Assembly (NCBI RefSeq): GCF_014199265.1
Contig: NZ_JACIJG010000013.1
Span: 1 to 64,000, forward strand
DNA from: Brucella daejeonensis
Lineage (GTDB): Bacteria > Pseudomonadota > Alphaproteobacteria > Rhizobiales > Rhizobiaceae
Direction: 5' to 3'
Length of the DNA: 64,000 bases
In this document: positions 55,536-64,000 of the stretch, one piece after another
Numbering within the stretch: the first letter of the stretch is position 1
Layout: each line of letters starts with the position of its first letter
Position numbers and translations under genes: made by a program
Notes under the pieces: model-generated
Databases searched by the model: none
The model's input: only the letters and a program-made list of their open reading frames with translations
What the model was told of the DNA's origin: nothing

Positions 55536-56738
55536 GTGAATTCTGAGGCAGAACCGGGAGCGAATCCTGCAGAAGAGCAGGCCAAGGCCGCCACGCCGGA
55601 AACGAGCGAGGCTTCCAAGCCGTTTGTGCCGAAGTCCGCATCGGAAGCCCTGCGCCCCGAACCGGGCACGCCGCCGCCGCGCAAGCGCTCGCGCCATGCC
55701 CGCAGCCAGATCGTCGTCTTCATGAATTTCATGCTGTCGCTGATCGTGCTGGTTCTGCTCGGCGCGTCTGCCTTGTTCTATTTCGGCAAGCTACAGTTCG
55801 ACGCCAAGGGGCCGCTTACGGCGGAAACGACTTTTCTCGTCAAGCGCGGGGCCGGCATCGCCGAGGTATCCAACAGCCTGGAAAGCCGCGAGATCGTCAC
55901 CGATGCGCGCATTTTCCGTTACGGTATGCGTACTTTGGGGCACGAAAACGATCTGAAGGCGGGCGAATATGCCATCCCTGCCGGTGCGACGATGCGCGAC
56001 GTGATGAATATTCTCATCAGCGGCAAGTCGATCATGTATCCGCTGACCATTCCTGAAGGCCTGACGGTCAAGCAGATATTCGACCGTATTTCCGCTGACC
56101 CGACGCTCGTTGGCGACATGCCGAAAAATATACCGCCGGAAGGCTCGCTGTTCACCGATACGCTCAATTTCACGCGCGGAACGTCCCGTTCGGAAATCAT
56201 CGATCGCATGATCGCTTCGCAGAAGAAGCTGGTGGACGAGGCCTGGTCAAAGCGCAACCCGGACCTGCCGATCAAGGACAGGAACGAATTCGTGACGCTT
56301 GCCTCCATCGTGGAGAAGGAAACCGGGGTTGCTTCGGAGCGGCCCCACGTGGCTTCTGTTTTCGTCAACCGATTGAAGAAGGGGATGCGCATCCAGTCCG
56401 ATCCGACCATTATTTACGGTCTGTTCGGCGGAGCCGGGAAGCCTTCCGACCGTCCGATCTTCAAGTCCGACATCGAAAAGCCGACGCCTTACAACACTTA
56501 TATCATCAACGGCCTGCCGCCGACGCCAATTGCCAATCCGGGCAAGGCCGCGCTGGAGGCCGTCGCAAATCCGCTCGATACGGAAGACCTTTATTTCGTC
56601 GCGGACGGCACCGGCGGGCACGTCTTCGCCAAAACGCTACAGGAACACAACGCCAATGTCCGCAAATGGCGTTCCGTCGAACAGCAGAAGAATGTCGAGC
56701 AACAGAAGAATAGTTCGAACGCGAGTGCCGGACAGTAG
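55536..56738 (+). CDS. mltG: Endolytic transglycosylase MltG (YceG-like)
   Basis: 400-aa inner-membrane protein with a polar N-terminal tail (about 1-58), one membrane helix (about 59-83) and the YceG domain. The catalytic Glu lies in LASIVEKETGVASERPHVASVF, followed by the family stretch MRIQSDPTIIYG. It cuts nascent glycan strands, setting their length. GTG start with GAGG upstream. The C-tail is a Gln/Asn/Ser-rich repeat (VEQQKN twice). Confidence 0.93.
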   Translation: MNSEAEPGANPAEEQAKAATPETSEASKPFVPKSASEALRPEPGTPPPRKRSRHARSQIVVFMNFMLSLIVLVLLGASALFYFGKLQFDAKGPLTAETTFLVKRGAGIAEVSNSLESREIVTDARIFRYGMRTLGHENDLKAGEYAIPAGATMRDVMNILISGKSIMYPLTIPEGLTVKQIFDRISADPTLVGDMPKNIPPEGSLFTDTLNFTRGTSRSEIIDRMIASQKKLVDEAWSKRNPDLPIKDRNEFVTLASIVEKETGVASERPHVASVFVNRLKKGMRIQSDPTIIYGLFGGAGKPSDRPIFKSDIEKPTPYNTYIINGLPPTPIANPGKAALEAVANPLDTEDLYFVADGTGGHVFAKTLQEHNANVRKWRSVEQQKNVEQQKNSSNASAGQ

Positions 56739-56862
56739 GCATTGCCGTCATCCGGTGGCGATGCGCAGGTTATGCCGAAACCGGTCGCGGACAAGCACCG
56801 GCTTCGGTCTGGTTTTCGGGTAAATTCGCGGATGTCGCGAATGCGAGTAAGGGGACGGACGC

Positions 56863-57762
56863 ATGGCGCTCCAAAGCATGACCGGATTTGCACGCCATGC
56901 CGTGCAGCACGCCATGAAGGGCGGAGAAGCGCGCATCGTCTGGGAAGTACGGTCCGTCAACGGCAAGGGGCTGGATCTGCGGCTGCGTCTTCCGCAGGGG
57001 TTGGAAGCGGCTGAACATCCTGTCCGTTCCGTGCTGGCGCGTCACTTTTCGCGCGGTAATTTCCAGGCGAGCCTCAGCGTGGAACGTAGCGACATGCAAA
57101 TGGGCTTTTCCATCAATCAGCCCATGCTGGCGGAAATCCTGAAGCTTGGCGCGGATTTGCAGGCCAGCCATGGTCTGGCGCCTGCCAGTGTGGATGGTAT
57201 TCTGTCGCTTCGCGGCATTATCGACCAGACGCAGTTAGCTGACGATGAGGAAGAGCGCGGCGGGCTTGAAGCGGCAATCGTTTCCGGCTTCGAGGAAACT
57301 CTCAAGGCAATCGCCGATGCGCGCAGGCAGGAGGGAGCGGCCCTCTTTGGCATTCTGTCGGGCCATGTCGATGCGATCGAGCGGCTCACCGACAGTGCAC
57401 GCCGCAACCCGGCGCGTGGCGTGGACGCCATCAAGGCGCGTCTTGCCGGGCAGGTAGCTTTGCTCATGGATGTGGCCCGCGAACTTGACGAGGCGCGGCT
57501 TTATCAGGAAGCGGCCTTCCTCGCGACGAAGGCCGATATCCAGGAAGAACTAGACCGGCTGGAAACGCATGTGGCGTCGGCGCGCAAACTGCTGTCGGAT
57601 GGCGGCCCCGTTGGGCGCAAGCTCGATTTTCTTTCACAGGAATTTAATCGTGAGGCCAATACACTGTGTTCCAAATCGAACGCAGCGTCGATCACGGCTA
57701 TCGGTCTGGAGCTGAAGGCGGTCGTGGATCAGTTTCGCGAACAGGTACAAAATCTGGAGTAA
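56863..57762 (+). CDS. YicC/YloC family endoribonuclease
   Basis: 299-aa protein: N-terminal YicC domain beginning [14 protein letters not shown] with [14 protein letters not shown], and the C-terminal DUF1732 part ([28 protein letters not shown]). YicC proteins are RNA endonucleases. gmk follows 8 bp later, the usual pairing. Confidence 0.92.
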   Translation: MALQSMTGFARHAVQHAMKGGEARIVWEVRSVNGKGLDLRLRLPQGLEAAEHPVRSVLARHFSRGNFQASLSVERSDMQMGFSINQPMLAEILKLGADLQASHGLAPASVDGILSLRGIIDQTQLADDEEERGGLEAAIVSGFEETLKAIADARRQEGAALFGILSGHVDAIERLTDSARRNPARGVDAIKARLAGQVALLMDVARELDEARLYQEAAFLATKADIQEELDRLETHVASARKLLSDGGPVGRKLDFLSQEFNREANTLCSKSNAASITAIGLELKAVVDQFREQVQNLE

Positions 57763-57770
57763 CAGGTATC

Positions 57771-58433
57771 ATGGCCATCTCTTCGGTTGAAAATGGCATC
57801 GCACGCAGAGGCCTGATGGTGGTGATCTCGTCGCCGTCCGGCGCGGGGAAATCCACGATAGCGCGGCAATTGCTCAACGATCCTGAAATGAAGCTGTCGC
57901 TATCGATCTCGGTTACCACGCGTGAACGCCGTCCGAGCGAGATCAACGGCGTACATTACCATTTTATCACCAAACGCGAATTCGAGCGCCTGCGCGATAA
58001 CGACCAGCTGATCGAATGGGCTGAAGTCCACGGCAACTTCTATGGCACGCTGCGTGAGACGGCGGAGGAGGCGCTGGCGGACGGTCAGGACATGCTGTTC
58101 GATATCGACTGGCAGGGCGCCGAACAGTTGCAGGCCAAGATGCCTGCCGATGTGGTCTCGATCTTTATTCTGCCGCCGACCATGCATGAACTGCAGAACC
58201 GCCTCAACCGACGTGCGGAAGACACGGCGGATGTCATCGAGACACGGCTCCAGAATGCCCGCTTTGAAATCCAGAAATGGGTGAAATACGATTATATCGT
58301 CATCAACGAAGATCTGGAACGCTCCTATTCGGGCATCAAGGGAATCATCGTTGCCGAACGTCTGCGTCGCGATCGCCGTCCGGGCCTCTTCGATTTCGTC
58401 GAAGGGCTTCTGGAAGAAAATCCCGGCGCATAA
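57771..58433 (+). CDS. gmk: Guanylate kinase
   Basis: 220-aa GMP kinase. P-loop [10 protein letters not shown] (20-29), GMP-binding [19 protein letters not shown] and lid region with [14 protein letters not shown]. It makes GDP from GMP and ATP. The ATG at 57771 is 8 bp after yicC; the frame is open upstream. Confidence 0.96.
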   Translation: MAISSVENGIARRGLMVVISSPSGAGKSTIARQLLNDPEMKLSLSISVTTRERRPSEINGVHYHFITKREFERLRDNDQLIEWAEVHGNFYGTLRETAEEALADGQDMLFDIDWQGAEQLQAKMPADVVSIFILPPTMHELQNRLNRRAEDTADVIETRLQNARFEIQKWVKYDYIVINEDLERSYSGIKGIIVAERLRRDRRPGLFDFVEGLLEENPGA

Positions 58434-58480
58434 TCCGCCGATATGGTCAAGCCTGTCGCAAAGGATCGCTGCCAGGCATG

Positions 58481-58627
58481 TCAGCCAAGCAGGATCAGCA
58501 GGCCGTCCACCATGCCGAGGACAAGAATAAGTGCGCCCATGGTTATGGCCGTCACCACCAGCATACGCTTTTGCCGGTCACGCTTTTCCGTTCGTTTCCC
58601 TGTCCAGTCGTAACGCGATTCAGGCAT
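58481..58627 (-). CDS. Small membrane protein, 48 aa
   Basis: A basic N-terminal half (MPESRYDWTGKRTEKRDRQKR) followed by one hydrophobic helix (about 22-46). GAGAGGA lies just upstream of the ATG at 58627. The family is not recognised; comparable short proteins occur near tldD in Rhizobiales by my recollection, so treat conservation as unverified. Confidence 0.6.
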   Translation of the reverse strand: MPESRYDWTGKRTEKRDRQKRMLVVTAITMGALILVLGMVDGLLILLG

Positions 58628-58759
58628 TCCTCTCTCCAGATCGGCCCGGCATTGAAGATTGCCGGGCGGGATCGCAATTCCCACAGCCTGCACGTTACAG
58701 CCGGTATCTGCAAGCCGGATGACGTCGATAAACGCGTATCCGCGCCGAACGGAGGGCTG

Positions 58760-60172
58760 TTACACAGCCGTGCCGCCGACGGTCATCTGATCCATGCGCA
58801 GATGCGGCTGGCCCACGCCTACCGGCACCCATTGTCCGCCCTTGCCGCAATTGCCGCTGCCGGTATCGAGCTTCATGTCGTTGCCGATCATCGAGATGCG
58901 TTTCATGGCGTCCGGTCCGTTGCCGATCAGCATCGCGCCCTTGATTGGCGCGCCGACTTTGCCATCCTCAATCATATAGGCTTCCGTGCAGCCGAACACG
59001 AATTTGCCGGAGGTGATGTCCACCTGTCCGCCGCCGAAGGAAACGGCATAAATACCCTTCTTCATCGAGGCGATGATTTCTTCCGGGGATTTGTCACCCG
59101 ACAGCATATAGGTGTTGGTCATGCGCGGCATGGGCGCGTGGGCGTAGGATTCGCGGCGTCCGTTGCCCGTCGCCTCCATGCCCATCAGGCGCGCATTCTG
59201 CCGGTCCTGCATATAGTTGACGAGCTTGCCGTCTTCGATCAGCACGGTGCGGCCGGTCGGCGTCCCTTCATCGTCTATCGTGAGCGAGCCGCGCCGTTCC
59301 GCAATCGTGCCGTCATCGATGACGGTAACGCCCCTGGCCGCGACCTGTTCGCCCATCAACCCGGCAAAGGCGGAAGTCTTCTTGCGATTGAAGTCACCTT
59401 CGAGCCCATGTCCGACAGCCTCATGCAGCATCACGCCCGGCCAGCCATTTGCGAGAACCACGTCGAACGTGCCTGCCGGGGCAGGGATGGCATCGAGATT
59501 GACGAGCGCCTGACGCAATGCTTCGTCGGCCACATGCTGCCAGCTTTCGCTTGTGATGAATTCGCCGAACCCCTTGCGTCCGCCAACCGTGTAGGACCCG
59601 GACTCCTGCCGATCGCCATTGCCCGCCACCACCGATACGGTAAGGCGTACCATGGGCCGTATGTCGCGCACGAAATTGCCGTCGGCGCGCAGGATTTCCA
59701 CTTGCTGCCACGATCCAGCCAGCGAGACGGAAACCTGCCGCACTTTCGGGTCCCTGGCGCGCAGATAGGCGTCGATCTGTTGCAGCAATTGCACTTTGGC
59801 TTCGAAGGCGGGTGAACCTATGGGGTTCTCGTCGGTGTAAAGATGGCGATTTGTGCCCGCGGGTGCTGCGGAATACGTCCCGCCATAGCCCCTCAGCGTG
59901 GCGGTTACGGCATCGGATGCACGTTTGAGAGCTGCGACTGAAAGATCGCCAGCATGGGCGTAGCCGATGGCTTCACCCGCGACGGAGCGCAGGCCAAATC
60001 CCTGATCCTGATTGAATGAACCGGTCTTGAGACGGCCATTGTCGAAAACGAGCGCTTCCGCCTCGCGATACTCCACGAAGAGTTCGCCGTCGTCGCTGCC
60101 TTTCAGGCTTTGGGCGACAAGGCGCTCGATATCGTCGCGGCTGGCGTCGAAACTGTCGATCAGGCTTTTCAT
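58760..60172 (-). CDS. tldD: Metalloprotease TldD
   Basis: 470-aa TldD/PmbA-family zinc protease subunit. The metal motif is HEAVGHGLEGD, and the C-terminal part includes YMIEDGKVGAPIKGAMLIGNG. With PmbA (TldE), not in this window, it degrades short peptides and processes modified peptides. It stands 130 bp from the small membrane-protein gene. Confidence 0.95.
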   Translation of the reverse strand: MKSLIDSFDASRDDIERLVAQSLKGSDDGELFVEYREAEALVFDNGRLKTGSFNQDQGFGLRSVAGEAIGYAHAGDLSVAALKRASDAVTATLRGYGGTYSAAPAGTNRHLYTDENPIGSPAFEAKVQLLQQIDAYLRARDPKVRQVSVSLAGSWQQVEILRADGNFVRDIRPMVRLTVSVVAGNGDRQESGSYTVGGRKGFGEFITSESWQHVADEALRQALVNLDAIPAPAGTFDVVLANGWPGVMLHEAVGHGLEGDFNRKKTSAFAGLMGEQVAARGVTVIDDGTIAERRGSLTIDDEGTPTGRTVLIEDGKLVNYMQDRQNARLMGMEATGNGRRESYAHAPMPRMTNTYMLSGDKSPEEIIASMKKGIYAVSFGGGQVDITSGKFVFGCTEAYMIEDGKVGAPIKGAMLIGNGPDAMKRISMIGNDMKLDTGSGNCGKGGQWVPVGVGQPHLRMDQMTVGGTAV

Positions 60173-60270
60173 AAAACAAATCCCGCAGCATGTGTCTGCT
60201 GCAGGATGTAAGCCTTAAATCGGTTGAGGACAACCGCGTGCGGAATAGGAGCTGCGCGATTCACGATATA

Positions 60271-60366
60271 GCGTGCCGAAAATGGTGATTTCCGAGAACC
60301 GGAGCGGAGTATACTTAAAAGTACATGAGCACCGGAAGCGCAGGAAAGCGCCATTTGCAGGCCGCT
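60271..60366 (-). repeat. ~91-bp intergenic repeat, copy 2
   Basis: The inverted counterpart of 6524-6614: on the minus strand AGCGGCCTGCAAATGGCGC runs to TCACCATTTTCGGC, with the central palindrome GTACttttaaGTATAC. It lies between tldD and the ialB-type gene, close to the 3' end of the latter. Confidence 0.75.
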
Positions 60367-60376
60367 AGAGCGTGAA

Positions 60377-60991
60377 TCAGGGAAGGGCGTCGAAACCCTC
60401 GCCAAAACCTTTGAGATCCACCGGTATGCCAACGCCTTCTTCCGGCGTCTGGAATACGATGAAGGTCGCGGCCTTGCCCGAACGGAGCGTTTTCAGAAGA
60501 TCGTCCTCAAGGATGACTTCCGCATAGCAGCCGTCTTCGAAGCAGCGGACGAAATAGGCGCGGCCGATATCCTTGCCGTCGACATTGAGGCCAAGGCCGT
60601 TGGGCAGCAAGACGCCGAGCGGCGCAAGCACGCGCAGAATACGGGCCTTGTTGTCAGCTGTCTTCAGAACAACGACCGAAAGGCCGAGTTCAGGACGCTT
60701 GGCGGCAACCACGTTCTGGATCAGTGCGCACTGCTCGGTTTTCGCACCTGCCGGCGTGTCGCAAAGGATGGACCATGCGCCATGCTGTGACTTGAGCTTC
60801 CCGCTCTGCTGCGGGTTCGACGGCACGGCCTGGGGCTGTGCGGCGGGGGCCTGCTGCGGGGCGGGTAATTGTGGCGATGTATCCTGTGCGGCCGAAGAGA
60901 AGGCTCCGGCGGCAAGCGCCAGGCTGACACCCGTTGCGAGGATTGCGAGGCGTTGGCCGATCATACGGCAGGCAAGCATGCGAAAAGTCAT
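60377..60991 (-). CDS. Invasion-associated locus B (IalB) family protein
   Basis: 204-aa secreted protein: signal peptide (about 1-34, ending SSAA-QDTS), a Pro/Gln/Ala-rich linker (about 36-65) and the IalB domain with four cysteines (SILCDTP, EQCALIQ, YFVRCFEDGCYAEV). The Bartonella founder is linked to red-cell invasion; in other Rhizobiales the role is unproven. ATG 60991 has GGAGATTT upstream. Confidence 0.87.
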   Translation of the reverse strand: MTFRMLACRMIGQRLAILATGVSLALAAGAFSSAAQDTSPQLPAPQQAPAAQPQAVPSNPQQSGKLKSQHGAWSILCDTPAGAKTEQCALIQNVVAAKRPELGLSVVVLKTADNKARILRVLAPLGVLLPNGLGLNVDGKDIGRAYFVRCFEDGCYAEVILEDDLLKTLRSGKAATFIVFQTPEEGVGIPVDLKGFGEGFDALP

Positions 60992-61392
60992 GAAATCTCC
61001 AGATCGAATCACCGGGACGTTAACGCGCTGCATTGGCCATGAAAAGCGCCTTGAGGGGCGATTGGCAGTCCTGGCCATCATTGCAACGGTGATACCGTCT
61101 GTTGCATCGATTGTCACGCGGCACGTTGTCGAAACGTCATTTCAAATCATGGCTTCATTATGGGATTCTCGGGTTTTCCCAAGTTTTGCAGGAAAATTGA
61201 GCCGTCTTCGATGGTTGGGCGAACGCAAGACCTTGCTTCCGGCTAACCGGGCTGCGCGCAAAAATGCCGCACAGGAACATATTCGCCTTCCTTGCGGTGT
61301 GCGCTAAGGTGTGGTTTGAACGCCGACGGGGGATGCGGCCGTCTCTGGCGTCCGGCGTCCAGCTCGAAAGGGCGAATAGGGAGAGAGTTCTG
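60992..61392. other. 401-bp divergent gap between the ialB-type gene and coxB
   Basis: It must carry both promoters. An open frame from 61264 in the coxB frame is probably untranslated leader. No repeat or strong hairpin noticed. Confidence 0.45.
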
Positions 61393-62277
61393 GTGGATAA
61401 GATTGTTGCCACAACGAAGGGCGCCTTCGGCGGCGCTCTTGCAGTGCTGTGGACGGCTGGTGCCGCTTTTGCGGATCAGCCCCGTCCGTGGGAATGGAGA
61501 TTTCAGGATGCTGCTACGGGCATAGCCGAGCAGATTCATTGGTTTGAGCGTTATACACTCTGGTTTATCGTTCCAATTACCTTGCTGGTTCTGGCTTTGC
61601 TGATCGCGGTCGTGCTTCGCTTCCGGGCGGGCGCCAACCCCGAGCCTTCGAAGACCAGCCACAATACCGCGATCGAAGTGGTCTGGACTGTCGGGCCGGT
61701 GATTGTTCTGCTGTTTCTGGCAGTTCCGTCCTTCCAGCTTCTGACGGCGCAATATTCGCCGAAAGATCCGACGCTGACGGTCAAGGCCACGGGTTATCAG
61801 TGGTACTGGGGCTATGAATACCAGGTCGACAATCCGGTCAGCTTCGATTCGCTTCTCCTGAAGGACGGTGATCGCGCCGAGGTCGGCAAGGAAGACAAGT
61901 CCCGCTATCCGCGTCTTCTGGCCGTGGATAATGAAGTGGTCGTACCGGTCGGCGAAACCGTTCGTCTCCTGGTGACGGCTGCCGACGTCATTCACTCCTG
62001 GACCATTCCGGCCTTCGGCGTGAAAATGGATGCGGTTCCGGGGCGCGTTAACGAGGCCTGGTTCAAGGCGGACAAGGAAGGCCTTTATTACGGCCAGTGC
62101 TCTGAGCTTTGCGGCAAGGATCATGGCTTCATGCCGATCGCCGTGCGCGTTGTCTCCAAGGAGCAGTATCAGACCTGGATCGCCGCAGCGGGATCGGATC
62201 TGACTGGCGCGAACAAGGCGCTTCAGGCTGCCGTCGAAGGCGGTGCAAACGATAAGGTGGCTGCGGCGGGTCTCTGA
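61393..62277 (+). CDS. coxB: Cytochrome c oxidase subunit II
   Basis: 294-aa aa3-type oxidase subunit. The signal peptide (ending GAAFA-DQPRP) is followed by two membrane helices (about 57-80 and 100-120) and a CuA cupredoxin domain with HSWTIPAFG and YYGQCSELCGKDHGFM holding the CuA ligands. I prefer GTG 61393 because GGGAGAG lies about 8 nt upstream and a standard signal peptide results; ATG 61264 would add 43 residues before it. ctaD follows 40 bp later. Confidence 0.93.
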   Translation: MDKIVATTKGAFGGALAVLWTAGAAFADQPRPWEWRFQDAATGIAEQIHWFERYTLWFIVPITLLVLALLIAVVLRFRAGANPEPSKTSHNTAIEVVWTVGPVIVLLFLAVPSFQLLTAQYSPKDPTLTVKATGYQWYWGYEYQVDNPVSFDSLLLKDGDRAEVGKEDKSRYPRLLAVDNEVVVPVGETVRLLVTAADVIHSWTIPAFGVKMDAVPGRVNEAWFKADKEGLYYGQCSELCGKDHGFMPIAVRVVSKEQYQTWIAAAGSDLTGANKALQAAVEGGANDKVAAAGL

Positions 62278-62299
62278 TCCCGAACGCCAAGACTGTTGA

Positions 62300-63976
<1,677 letters not shown>

Positions 63977-64000
63977 TCGTGCGAAGGGCGGAGTCGGGAA

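Noticed and set aside
58277..59815. 512-codon plus-strand frame opposite tldD
   Set aside because: Antisense to the TldD coding region and overlapping the end of gmk; no family similarity.

Overview
The window reads as chromosomal DNA of an alphaproteobacterium of the order Rhizobiales, most likely family Brucellaceae (Brucella/Ochrobactrum). Supporting this are the protein sequences, the GC-rich code, the core-gene order (purD-ubiA-pdxH, fabI, aroC, dxs-tlyA, psd-pssA, purF-cvpA-radA-dnaB, rpsF-rpsR-rplI, fabD-fabG-acpP-fabF, mltG-yicC-gmk, tldD, coxB-ctaD), an IalB-family protein, and several intergenic palindromic repeat families of the RIME/Bru-RS kind. The genus call is inference. No rRNA, tRNA, CRISPR array or prophage was recognised.

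Region 1 (1-10.4 kb) is the accessory part: a complete uptake and entry-level catabolic cluster for ectoine/hydroxyectoine. An AsnC/Lrp regulator (minus strand) faces a plus-strand series eutB-eutC-doeA-doeB-ehuB-ehuC-ehuD-ehuA, closed by a convergent MocR/GntR-type regulator (EnuR type). The Ehu ABC importer brings ectoines in, EutB/EutC handle hydroxyectoine, DoeA opens the ring and DoeB deacetylates the product to diaminobutyrate. Genes for the later steps (DoeC/DoeD) and EutA are not in the window. The extreme left end is a tandem array of nested palindromes that has fused with the 3' end of the AsnC gene.

Region 2 (10.4-24.7 kb) has fatty-acid catabolism (enoyl-CoA hydratase, acyl-CoA dehydrogenase), purD, ubiA, pdxH, a surface lipoprotein, a DnaJ-class chaperone, fabI, a phosphoglycerate-mutase-like phosphatase, an ArsC-like protein, aroC, ribB, an HDAC-like hydrolase and xseB. 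Region 3 (24.7-34.5 kb) has dedA, glsB, yidB and pirin genes between xseB and dxs, then tlyA, an RNA methyltransferase, a LOG-family gene and a LysM protein. It carries two copies of a 264-276 bp terminal-inverted-repeat element (MITE-like), one of which splits an MliC-type lysozyme-inhibitor gene.

Region 4 (34.6-48.4 kb) holds an ArsR regulator with a perfect operator ahead of an Atm1-type ABC exporter, phospholipid synthesis (psd, pssA), an ATPase, an SDR, purF, cvpA, radA, dnaB, a divergent membrane-protein/MarR pair and cfa. Region 5 (48.6-64 kb) has the ribosomal operon rpsF-rpsR-DUF2232-rplI, divergent from the fatty-acid synthesis genes fabD-fabG-acpP-fabF, then mltG, yicC, gmk, tldD, an ialB-family gene, coxB and ctaD.

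The most interesting unexplained signal is a pair of gene-free loci, 13.16-13.26 kb (plus) and 39.43-39.53 kb (minus). Both have a sigma70-like promoter, a 5' hairpin, the same 13-nt linker and a similar rho-independent terminator. I read them as two members of one small-RNA family of about 90 nt.
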